This document shows, piece by piece, positions 7,305-13,906 of a DNA stretch of 16,527 nt (within the stretch, counting starts at the first letter, position 1; every line of letters begins with the position of its first letter). Source of the DNA: Actinomycetes bacterium. GTDB lineage: Bacteria > Actinomycetota > Acidimicrobiia > Acidimicrobiales > RAAP-2. A program made the position numbers and the translations under genes. Below the pieces are notes generated by a model. It had not been told where the DNA came from and searched no databases. It worked only from the letters and a program-made list of their open reading frames with translations. The stretch spans positions 1 to 16,527 of the forward strand of contig JAJZSX010000004.1 in NCBI GenBank assembly GCA_021849435.1, given 5' to 3'.

Positions 7305-8038
7305 GCTGGCGACGGGTTCTCGCGACGTCGCGGCGCGTCCTCCAACAGCTCGGTCACGATCCTCGCACCATCGGGCTACTGCTAGTGGTGCCGTCGGTCC
7401 TCATGGGTCTGCTGGCCTGGATTCTCGAGCACCATCGCGCGACCTTCAACGCCATCGGACCTCCTCTGCTCGGGATCTTCCCCCTGGTCGTGATGTTTCT
7501 GGTGACCTCGGTCGCCACGTTGCGCGAACGCGCGAGTGGCACCCTCGAACGCCTTCTCACGCTGCCACTACGCAAAGCGGAGTTCGTGCTCGGCTACGCG
7601 CTGTCCTTCGGCCTCGCCAGCGTCGTGCAGGCCACACTCGTCTCCGGTCTGTCATTTTGGGTCTTCGGTCTACACGTGGCGAGATCAGGGTGGCTGATTT
7701 CGTTCATCGCAGTAGAGGACGCTCTCTTGGGAACGGCGATGGGTCTCGCGCTCAGCTCGTTGGCGGCCACCGAGTTCCAAGCTGTGCAGTTCATGCCCGC
7801 CTTCATCTTGCCCCAGACACTCTTGTGCGGTCTCTTCGTGCCGCGCGAGGAGCTACCTACGGCACTGCACTGGCTTTCGGACGTCTTGCCGATGTCCTAC
7901 GCCGTCGACGCCACTCGCCATCTCAGTGACCCCGTGTCCTCGGGTGGACGTTGGATACTCGACGCAGGGGTCATCCTCGCCTTCGTCATCGTGGCCCTGG
8001 CGAGTGGAGCGGCCACCCTGCGTCGTCGGACCCGCTGA
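7301..8038 (+). CDS. ABC-2 type transporter permease
   Basis: This 245-residue membrane protein of the ABC-2 family is the partner of the preceding ATPase. Predicted hydrophobic segments include LLLVVPSVLMGLLAWIL, LLGIFPLVVMFLVTSVA, the region around VVQATLVSGLSFWVFG, LLGTAMGLALSSLAA, FMPAFILPQTLLCGLF and VILAFVIVALASGAA, consistent with six helices. The cytoplasmic stretch RERASGTLERLLTLPLRKAEFVLGY and the FVPREELPTALHWLSDVLPMSYAVDA region are typical of the family. The start is GTG at 7301 in a GTGA overlap with the ATPase. The gene ends 12 bases from the convergent carbonic anhydrase gene, with no obvious terminator. Confidence 0.9.
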   Translation: MSWRRVLATSRRVLQQLGHDPRTIGLLLVVPSVLMGLLAWILEHHRATFNAIGPPLLGIFPLVVMFLVTSVATLRERASGTLERLLTLPLRKAEFVLGYALSFGLASVVQATLVSGLSFWVFGLHVARSGWLISFIAVEDALLGTAMGLALSSLAATEFQAVQFMPAFILPQTLLCGLFVPREELPTALHWLSDVLPMSYAVDATRHLSDPVSSGGRWILDAGVILAFVIVALASGAATLRRRTR

Positions 8039-8050
8039 CACCTTGTCGCG

Positions 8051-8572
8051 TCACACCGATAGGACGCGCAGCTGCATCTTGTAGCGCTGACCGTTTTGCA
8101 CGTACAGGGCTGCGCCCTCGGCTATAGCGGCCCGGTCGCTCGCGCCCTCCTTGATCGTGGCCGGAACGCCAACCGCCAGCGCGCCCTCGGGCACCAGGGT
8201 ACGATTTCGCACCACCGCACCGGCCGCCACTGTGGCACCCGTGTGGACCTCGGCGTGATGCAGGACAACCGATGAGCTACCCACGAGCGCGCCGTCGTGA
8301 ATGACGCAGCCCTCGAGGTGAGCGTTGTGGCCGACGACGCAGTCGCTGCCCACCACGGTCGGGAACTCCGCGACCGCGTGCACGATCGTGCCGTCCTGGA
8401 TCGACGTGCGCTCGCCGACGATGATCGTGCCGTAGTCGCCACGCAGCACCGCACCCGGCCAGATCGACGAGAGCGCCCCGATGCGCACGTCGCCGATCAC
8501 CACGGCGTCGGGATGGACGAAGGCATCGGGGTGCACGGTGGGCATCCGCTCGCCCAGGGCGTAGATCGGCAT
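8051..8572 (-). CDS. Gamma-class carbonic anhydrase-like protein (left-handed beta-helix)
   Basis: The 173-residue product is a hexapeptide-repeat protein of the gamma carbonic anhydrase/YrdA/PaaY group, expected to be a trimer with interfacial metal. Conserved catalytic-region residues are Arg44 and Asp46 (VLRGDYG), Gln59 (TSIQDGTIVH) and His65. The second ligand region reads GHNAHLEGC, with His82, His85 and Glu87. In Cam and YrdA the pattern is His-x4-His, so the usual third histidine is Glu here, with a histidine two residues before it. Carbonic anhydrase activity is therefore plausible but not assured. The ATG has a strong AGGAGGAG ribosome site, and the gene lies nine bases after the zinc-ribbon gene at the end of the der operon. 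Confidence 0.85.
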   Translation of the reverse strand: MPIYALGERMPTVHPDAFVHPDAVVIGDVRIGALSSIWPGAVLRGDYGTIIVGERTSIQDGTIVHAVAEFPTVVGSDCVVGHNAHLEGCVIHDGALVGSSSVVLHHAEVHTGATVAAGAVVRNRTLVPEGALAVGVPATIKEGASDRAAIAEGAALYVQNGQRYKMQLRVLSV

Positions 8573-8581
8573 GTTCTCCTC

Positions 8582-8764
8582 CTAGTGGGTCAGCCACGAA
8601 ACTAACTGGTAGAGGCGCCACATCAGGTAGATGATCGTCACGACAATGAAGAACCGCCACCGCCAGGGCATCGGTTCGCGCGCCGCTTCGGCGACGCTCT
8701 GACCGCACACGTCGCACGTGTCGCCCTCGACGGGCCGGTCACAGTTCTCACACCACGACGCCAC
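8582..8764 (-). CDS. Small zinc-ribbon protein with one C-terminal membrane helix
   Basis: This 60-residue protein has two CXXC knuckles (Cys5/Cys8 and Cys17/Cys20), a predicted zinc ribbon. A basic and tryptophan-rich stretch (PWRWR, near residue 35) leads into a single hydrophobic helix of about residues 37-57. The zinc ribbon is probably cytoplasmic, tethered to the membrane. I do not recognise a named family. The start is GTG at 8764, overlapping the der stop by one base (TAGTG), so it is translated with der. The carbonic anhydrase-like gene follows nine bases later. The cysteine spacing and operon packing argue that it is a real gene. Confidence 0.78.
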   Translation of the reverse strand: MASWCENCDRPVEGDTCDVCGQSVAEAAREPMPWRWRFFIVVTIIYLMWRLYQLVSWLTH

Positions 8765-10062
8765 TAATCGATCCTGACTCGCACCTTCAGTGGCGTCGAA
8801 CCCAGTTCGAATCGCTCGCGCAGGCTGCGCTCCACGTAGCGCAAGTAGGTCGCCGGAAGCCGGCCCGAGACAAAGAGCGTGAAGGTCGGTGGCTCACTCG
8901 CACCTTGGACCGCGTAGCGGATCTTGCCCGTGGGAGCGGGCTGCTTAATCTGCAGGTCGCGGATCGCGCGGTTGAGTACGCCGGTGGGCACTCGGGTCGC
9001 GTAGTCCGCGGCGGCCTCGCCGAGGGCCGGCAGAAGCTTGTGCACGCCGCGCCCGGAGATCGCCGTCGTCTTGATCACCGGGGCGCTGCCGAGAAACGCG
9101 AGACGGTCGCCGAGCTTGGCGAGGACCTGGGGGCGCTCCTCGGTGGGGATCAGCTCCCACTTGTTGAGAACCACGATTGCTGGACACCCCGCGCCGGCGA
9201 TGCGCTCAGCGAGGCGCTGGTCCTGGCCGGTCACGCCGATCGTCGCGTCGATGACCAGCACCGCGATGTCGGCACGGTCGAGCGCCTCGAGGCTGCGCAG
9301 GACCGCGTAGGTCTCCAGGCCCGCCTCGGTCTTGGCACGCCGGCGCATGCCCGCGGTGTCGATGAAGCGAATCAACCCTTGATTGGTCTCGACCACGGTG
9401 TCAATGGCGTCGCGCGTGGTGCCCGGCATGTCGTGGACCACCGAGCGCTCCTCGCCGATCAGCTGGTTGAAGAGGGTGGACTTGCCCACGTTGGGCCGGC
9501 CCACGATCGCCACGCGCAGCGCGCCGTCATCGGGCTCCTCTGTAGGGGTCTCGTCGGTCTCGTCGGTCTCGATCAGGCGATCTACGATGGCGTCGAGCAA
9601 GTCGCCCGCGCCGCGCCCGTGCAGGGCGCTGATCGTGAACGGCTCACCCACGCCCAGTCGGAGGAACTCCCAACTCTGGGCGTCGTGGTTCGCATCGTCG
9701 ACCTTGTTGGCAACGAGCAGAATCGGCCGGCCGCTGCGTAGGGCCCAGCGCGCCGCCTGCAGGTCCTCATCGACGACGCCGGTTGTCACATCGACAACCA
9801 AGATCACCAGGTCCGCCGCAGCAAGCGCAGTCTCGGCCTGTTGAGAGACCTTTGACTGGAGGTCGTCGCCGCTGGTCGTCCAACCCCCCGTGTCGATGAC
9901 GTCAAAGGTGATCCCGCGCCACTCGACCTCGATGCTCTTACGGTCACGGGTGACGCCGCGGTGTTCCTCGACGACCGCGACACGCCGTCCCGCCAGGCGG
10001 TTGACCAGTGAACTCTTGCCGACGTTGGGCCGGCCCACGATGACGACCTGCTTATGCTTCAT
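8764..10062 (-). CDS. der: Ribosome-assembly GTPase Der (EngA)
   Basis: Der is a tandem GTPase that acts in maturation of the 50S ribosomal subunit. The 432-residue product has the first G domain with G1 GRPNVGKSS (10-18), DTGGW and NKVD (119-122). The second G domain has G1 GRPNVGKST (188-196), DTAGMRRRAK and NKWE. A C-terminal KH-like domain ends in STPLKVRVRID. I chose ATG at 10062: the frame is open 45 codons further upstream but lies inside the preceding gene and has no family similarity. This ATG overlaps the upstream stop as ATGA. The linker between the G domains is acidic and encoded by a short 9-base tandem repeat. There is no strong ribosome site, consistent with translational coupling. 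Confidence 0.97.
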   Translation of the reverse strand: MKHKQVVIVGRPNVGKSSLVNRLAGRRVAVVEEHRGVTRDRKSIEVEWRGITFDVIDTGGWTTSGDDLQSKVSQQAETALAAADLVILVVDVTTGVVDEDLQAARWALRSGRPILLVANKVDDANHDAQSWEFLRLGVGEPFTISALHGRGAGDLLDAIVDRLIETDETDETPTEEPDDGALRVAIVGRPNVGKSTLFNQLIGEERSVVHDMPGTTRDAIDTVVETNQGLIRFIDTAGMRRRAKTEAGLETYAVLRSLEALDRADIAVLVIDATIGVTGQDQRLAERIAGAGCPAIVVLNKWELIPTEERPQVLAKLGDRLAFLGSAPVIKTTAISGRGVHKLLPALGEAAADYATRVPTGVLNRAIRDLQIKQPAPTGKIRYAVQGASEPPTFTLFVSGRLPATYLRYVERSLRERFELGSTPLKVRVRID

Positions 10063-11432
10063 CGTGCCGCCATGACCGGGACCGAGATCTCTTCGAGCAC
10101 GCGACGCAGGTCGAGGCCCGTGGTCGGCACCGTACGCACGCGCCGGGGCAGGTCCTCGAGGGTCAGTCCGTCGAGGAAGCGTCCTTCGTTCACGCACACG
10201 TCGGGGACGAGGACCGTGGTGTCGGGGGCCATCTCGCCCAGGGCCCTCGTCAGGTCCGCACCGGTAAGGAGACCGGCCACCTTGATATTGCCGCCGAAGT
10301 ATTGGTTAGCCACGGGGAGCACCTCTACGTGGGAGTAGCCCACCGTATCGAGCAGATCACGCAGGATCGGCGCGGCGTACTCGCCGGTGACGATCGTCAC
10401 CGACTCGCCGCCACCACCCCCAGAGGACCCGCGAGCCGCGCGGTATCCCCACGCTGGCGCGCCGTCGACACTCTGGAAGAATCCCGTGCCCAGCGTGTCC
10501 ATGACTATCTCGTCGAGGAAGCTCTGGCGAAACGCCGCCACTAAACCGATGCCGTTCTCGGCCTGATCGAGGGAGTCGAAGTAGGAGGGCTCGCGCGGGT
10601 CGATACCGGCGATCAGGTAGAACTCGTCGCTCGCGTTGATCGAGACGCTCAATCCCATCTCACGCACCAGGTCGTGGTAACGCTCAGCCAGGCCCACCAC
10701 GACCGCCGCCTCGTCGCGGGTATGGGGACGCATCGACTCTTCGAGCGAGAAGTCGCTCACTCCCACCGGCACCAGCGCGAGCGAGGCCAGCCCGGGATAC
10801 GTCGTCACGACGTCGTCCAGGGTGCGCTCGAGCTCGGCGCCGTCGTTCACACCCGGACACAGCACGACCTGGCCGTGGACCTCGATGCCCGCGTTGAGAA
10901 GTTCGCGCAGCCAGCGCAGGCTCGTCGCCCCACGCGGATTTCGCAGCATCTCGGCACGTAGTCCGGGGTTGGTGGTGTGGATCGACACGTAGAGCGGCGA
11001 CAGTCGCTCCTCGACCACGCGTTCGAGGTCGAATTCCGTGAAGCGCGTTAGCGTCGTGTAATTGCCGTAGAGGAAGGATAGGCGAAAGTCGTCATCCTTC
11101 ACGTAGAGCGAGCGTCGAAGTCCTTTGGGCAGCTGGTAGATGAAGCAGAACGTGCAGTGGTTGTCGCACGTACGGATTCGGTCAAAGACCGCTGAGTCGA
11201 TCGACAAGCCCAAGGGCGCCCCGGTGTCCTTTTCGATGACGACCTTGCGGGCTAGATCGCTCCCCTCGCGCTTGACGACCAGGACGACACGCTCGCCATC
11301 GACCAGCTGCTGGTATTCGATGATGTCGGTCGGCTCGCGGCCATTGATGCTGACGAGCTCGTCACCGACAGCCAAATCCACGCTCGCGGCGGGCGAGTCA
11401 AGGGAAATCGAGGAAATGCGGGCGCCCGACAC
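10059..11432 (-). CDS. PDZ-like/radical SAM/DUF512 protein, function unknown
   Basis: This 457-residue protein has three parts. An N-terminal PDZ-like domain (about 1-70) contains SPAASVDLAVGDELVSINGRE. A radical SAM-type core carries a Cys-x3-Cys-x2-Cys cluster motif (Cys89, Cys93, Cys96 in CDNHCTFCFIYQLPKG), and the C-terminal part is DUF512. Proteins of this build occur widely in Firmicutes and Actinobacteria, often beside der, and have no known reaction as far as I know. The C-terminal half has a glycine run (near residue 338) before SVTIVTGEYAAPIL. GTG at 11432 is the start, because TAGGCT lies six bases upstream in a leaderless arrangement. It heads the four-gene operon and overlaps der by ATGA, so a role in ribosome assembly or translation is a fair guess only. 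Confidence 0.88.
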   Translation of the reverse strand: MSGARISSISLDSPAASVDLAVGDELVSINGREPTDIIEYQQLVDGERVVLVVKREGSDLARKVVIEKDTGAPLGLSIDSAVFDRIRTCDNHCTFCFIYQLPKGLRRSLYVKDDDFRLSFLYGNYTTLTRFTEFDLERVVEERLSPLYVSIHTTNPGLRAEMLRNPRGATSLRWLRELLNAGIEVHGQVVLCPGVNDGAELERTLDDVVTTYPGLASLALVPVGVSDFSLEESMRPHTRDEAAVVVGLAERYHDLVREMGLSVSINASDEFYLIAGIDPREPSYFDSLDQAENGIGLVAAFRQSFLDEIVMDTLGTGFFQSVDGAPAWGYRAARGSSGGGGGESVTIVTGEYAAPILRDLLDTVGYSHVEVLPVANQYFGGNIKVAGLLTGADLTRALGEMAPDTTVLVPDVCVNEGRFLDGLTLEDLPRRVRTVPTTGLDLRRVLEEISVPVMAAR

Positions 11433-11438
11433 CCCGCC

Positions 11439-11444
11439 AGCCTA
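11439..11444 (-). promoter_or_regulatory. Leaderless -10 element for the DUF512/der operon
   Basis: TAGGCT on the minus strand lies six bases (GGCGGG) before the GTG at 11432. There is no separate ribosome site suited to this start, apart from the G-rich spacer itself. Confidence 0.55.
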
Positions 11445-11466
11445 ATGGCGCGTGACGTCTCATCAC

Positions 11467-11472
11467 TAGGCT
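11467..11472 (+). promoter_or_regulatory. Leaderless -10 element for ispH
   Basis: TAGGCT lies six bases (GGCGAC) before the GTG at 11479. It is the mirror copy of the -10 of the divergent DUF512 gene. Confidence 0.55.
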
Positions 11473-11478
11473 GGCGAC

Positions 11479-12516
11479 GTGAGTGTGGACAAGGTTGTTC
11501 TGGCTGCTCCGCGAGGGTTCTGCGCTGGTGTCGAGAAGGCCATCAAGGCCCTGGACTGGATGACACGAGTCTTCGAGCCCCCGGTGTACTGCTACCACGA
11601 AATCGTCCACAACCAGTTCGTCGTCAGTCACTTCACCTCCCTTGGGGTCGTCTTCGTTGACGACGTCGCCGACGTGCCGCGCGGGGCGCCGGTCATGCTC
11701 TCGGCGCACGGCTCGCCCCCCCAGGTCATCGAGGCCGCGCGCCGCGGTGGCGGCACCGTCATCGACGCCGTGTGCCCCCTGGTGACCAAGGTCCACCACG
11801 AGCTCAAGGTACGCGCGCGAAAGGGCTATACCGTCCTCTACGTCGGCCACGAGGGCCACGAGGAGGCCGTAGGAACCATGGCGGTCGCCCCAGACTCGGT
11901 GCACCTGATCGAGACCATTGCCGACATCGACCGCCTGGCCGGGCTCGAGGGCCCTGTGGCGCTCCTCAGCCAGACGACACTCAGTCTGGACGAGTGGCAG
12001 GACCTGCGCGACCACGCCCAGGAGGTCTTTCCCGACATCTGGATGCCGAATCGCAGCGACCTGTGCTTCGCTACCACCAATCGCCAGGCCGCGCTGCGTG
12101 CGATCGCGGCCGAGGCCGACGCCGTCATCGTCATCGGCTCGGCCAACTCCTCGAACACGGTCGCCCTGGCCACCGTGGCCCGGGCCAGCGGGGCGTCACG
12201 GGTTTATCGGGTCAACGGCGTGCGCGACCTGCCCGACGACCTCGAGGGCGTCGTGGCCGTGACCGCCGGAGCCTCTGCGCCCGAATCACTGGTGAACGAG
12301 GTCCTCGACGCCCTCAATCCCCGCGACGGTGTCAGCGTGCGCACTGCCACCGTTGAGAACGAGTACTTCCCGCCCCCGCCCGAGCTTCGTGAGACCCTAC
12401 GCACCCTCGCAGCCCTGCTCGACGCCTGTCTCGCCGCGCCAACGCGCTCGAGCTTCGACGCCGCGGCCGACCGTGAGTTCACCGCGGCCCAGGTACTCTC
12501 GACCACCGGCCGTTAA
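11479..12516 (+). CDS. ispH: 4-hydroxy-3-methylbut-2-enyl diphosphate reductase
   Basis: IspH (LytB) is the iron-sulfur enzyme of the last MEP-pathway step, reducing HMBPP to IPP and DMAPP. The 345-residue product has the three cluster cysteines: Cys15 in APRGFCAGVEKAI, Cys99 in DAVCPLVTKVH and Cys196 in SDLCFATTNRQ. Substrate-site motifs are HEIVHN, SAHGSPP, YVGHEGHEEAVG (catalytic Glu129), LLSQTTLS and VIGSANSSNT, and near the end TAGASAPESLVNEV. The GTG at 11479 gives the usual short lead into the first motif and has a leaderless -10 six bases upstream. The HD-domain gene follows after 36 bases, probably from its own promoter. Confidence 0.97.
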   Translation: MSVDKVVLAAPRGFCAGVEKAIKALDWMTRVFEPPVYCYHEIVHNQFVVSHFTSLGVVFVDDVADVPRGAPVMLSAHGSPPQVIEAARRGGGTVIDAVCPLVTKVHHELKVRARKGYTVLYVGHEGHEEAVGTMAVAPDSVHLIETIADIDRLAGLEGPVALLSQTTLSLDEWQDLRDHAQEVFPDIWMPNRSDLCFATTNRQAALRAIAAEADAVIVIGSANSSNTVALATVARASGASRVYRVNGVRDLPDDLEGVVAVTAGASAPESLVNEVLDALNPRDGVSVRTATVENEYFPPPPELRETLRTLAALLDACLAAPTRSSFDAAADREFTAAQVLSTTGR

Positions 12517-12522
12517 TCCTGA

Positions 12523-12539
12523 CGGCGAGGGTCTCGCCG
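12523..12539. repeat. Hairpin between ispH and the HD-domain gene
   Basis: CGGCGAG-GGT-CTCGCCG is a perfect 7-bp stem with a three-base loop. It lies seven bases after the ispH stop and ends one base before the TATACT -10 of the next gene. It could be an operator of that promoter or a weak terminator. No T-run follows. Confidence 0.5.
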
Positions 12540-12540
12540 G

Positions 12541-12546
12541 TATACT
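12541..12546 (+). promoter_or_regulatory. Leaderless -10 element for the HD-domain gene
   Basis: TATACT, close to the TATAAT consensus, lies six bases (CTCCAT) before the GTG at 12553. It is the best -10 match in the window. Confidence 0.65.
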
Positions 12547-12552
12547 CTCCAT

Positions 12553-13098
12553 GTGAATTCCTTCCCGAGCATGGACGTCTCCACGCGCGAGCCGTGGATG
12601 GCCATTGTCGGGGAGACGATTTCCGCTCAGCCGCGCGTGGCGCGCCAGCTCTTGGACATGGTCCGGGGCCTCTCGAACGTTACCGACGGATTCAGTGTGG
12701 ACCAGATGGTGCACGCGCTGCAGACCGCCACGCGGGCCGAGCGCGACGGCGCCGACGAGCAGGTGGTGGTCGCCTCGCTACTCCACGACGTCGGCAAGTT
12801 GATCTCGGTGCCCAACCATCCGCGTATCGCCGCGGAGATCCTGCGTCCCTACGTGCGCGACGAGGTCTACGCGATGATCGCTTACCACCAGGACTTCCAG
12901 GGCCGCTACTACTACGAGTATCTGGGAATGGATCCCAACCTTCGCGAACAACACCGCGATCAGCCCTGGTACGAGTTGGCCGAGCGCTTCGCCGATTCCT
13001 GGGACCAGACATCCTTCGACCCCGATTACGACCATGAGCCTCTCGAACACTTCGAGCCCATGGTTCATCACGTCTTCGCCCGAGCTCACTCACTTTAA
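12553..13098 (+). CDS. HD-domain metalloprotein, diiron oxygenase-like or phosphohydrolase
   Basis: The 181-residue protein is an HD-superfamily member with a likely six-ligand site: His54 (QMVHALQTA), His78-Asp79 (SLLHDVGKL), His89 (NHPRIAAE), His112 (AYHQDF) and Asp151 (SWDQTSFDP). This order resembles the dinuclear HD enzymes that include PhnZ and myo-inositol oxygenase. A tyrosine-rich stretch (FQGRYYYEYLG, 115-125) and the FDPDYDHEPLEHFEP tail are distinctive. The substrate is unknown. GTG at 12553 is chosen for its spacing to TATACT; ATG 12571 is an alternative. The glycosyltransferase gene starts seven bases after its stop, so the two are very likely cotranscribed. Confidence 0.82.
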   Translation: MNSFPSMDVSTREPWMAIVGETISAQPRVARQLLDMVRGLSNVTDGFSVDQMVHALQTATRAERDGADEQVVVASLLHDVGKLISVPNHPRIAAEILRPYVRDEVYAMIAYHQDFQGRYYYEYLGMDPNLREQHRDQPWYELAERFADSWDQTSFDPDYDHEPLEHFEPMVHHVFARAHSL

Positions 13099-13105
13099 GG
13101 ACACC

Positions 13106-13906
13106 ATGGCCAGCCACGACCTCGAGAAGCGCCGCCTCAGCAAATTGCGCCACTACGCCATCGAGCAGGCCATGGCCCAGCTCAACGCCGAGCGCCCGGG
13201 TTATCAACCGCTGCCGATCGTGGCTTCGATCTGCGCCTACGAAGAGGAGGGCAACATCGGCGCCGTCCTGGAGGCGATGCCCGAGACCATCAACGGCGAG
13301 CCCTACACCATTCTCGTCGTCGTCGACGGCGGCGAGGACAAGACCGCCGAGATCGCGCGCAGCTTCCCTCAGGTAGTCGTCATCGAGTTCCCGGTCAACC
13401 TGGGACACGGCGTGGCGTTGCAGGTGACCTATCGGTACTGCATCGATCACAACGTGAAGTACGTCGTGACCCTCGACGCCGACGGTCAGAATGACCCCGC
13501 CGAGATCCCCGATGTGCTGGCACCTCTCTTGAGCGACCAGGCCGACTTCGTGGTCGCCAGCCGCCGCCTGGGCCAGGACCGCACGTCCGACAAGTTCCGC
13601 AAGCTCGGGGTGCTGACCTTCTCATTCATCATGAACCGCATGACCGGCGCGCACCTCACCGACACCTCGACCGGCTATCGCGCGCTGCGCGTGACGATGC
13701 TCGCCGACGTCATCGACCGCCTGACCCAAGAGCAGTACCAGACCGCCGAACTACTCATCACCTGTCTCAAGCGCGGCTGGCGTGCCGCGGAGGTGCCTAC
13801 GGTGTGGCACCCGCGCCAGTCGGGCACGACCAAGAAGGGCGCCAACTGGCTGTTCGGCTTTCGCTACGCCCGAGTGGTCTTTGGGACCTGGTGGCGAGAG
13901 CGCTAG
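13106..13906 (+). CDS. Glycosyltransferase family 2, DPM1-like, soluble
   Basis: The 266-residue protein has a GT-A fold of family 2: the nucleotide-binding start LPIVASICAYEEEGNIG (36-52), VVDGGEDKT (73-80), the DXD-type motif in TLDADGQNDP (124-128) and the acceptor-side region TDTSTGYRAL. It lacks the C-terminal membrane helices of many polyprenyl-phosphate sugar transferases, so it is probably cytosolic or peripheral. Donor and acceptor are unknown. The ATG at 13106 has AAGGA five bases upstream, overlapping the stop of the HD gene. The open frame upstream of this ATG lies inside the HD gene and is not part of the protein. Its TAG stop shares a CTAG with the stop of the convergent plsC. 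Confidence 0.88.
   Translation: MASHDLEKRRLSKLRHYAIEQAMAQLNAERPGYQPLPIVASICAYEEEGNIGAVLEAMPETINGEPYTILVVVDGGEDKTAEIARSFPQVVVIEFPVNLGHGVALQVTYRYCIDHNVKYVVTLDADGQNDPAEIPDVLAPLLSDQADFVVASRRLGQDRTSDKFRKLGVLTFSFIMNRMTGAHLTDTSTGYRALRVTMLADVIDRLTQEQYQTAELLITCLKRGWRAAEVPTVWHPRQSGTTKKGANWLFGFRYARVVFGTWWRER

Larger units (their letters stand above)
11435..11476. repeat. Inverted repeat formed by two divergent promoters
   Basis: CGCCAGCCTA (11435-11444) is repeated inverted as TAGGCTGGCG (11467-11476), with 22 bases between. Each arm contains a TAGGCT -10 element and the first bases after it. A GTGA-N7-TCAC dyad (11452-11466) lies between the arms and abuts the ispH -10. Confidence 0.8.

Noticed and set aside
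10063..10197. Longer der start at 10197
   Set aside because: The extra 45 residues lie inside the DUF512 gene and look unlike any Der N-terminus; ATG 10062 overlaps the upstream stop as ATGA.
11398..12015. Minus-strand open frame opposite the start of ispH (205 codons)
   Set aside because: It would cover both divergent promoters and is a complement shadow of ispH.
12692..13450. Minus-strand open frame opposite the HD and glycosyltransferase genes (252 codons)
   Set aside because: The plus-strand genes have clear motifs; this frame is Arg-rich and without any family signal.
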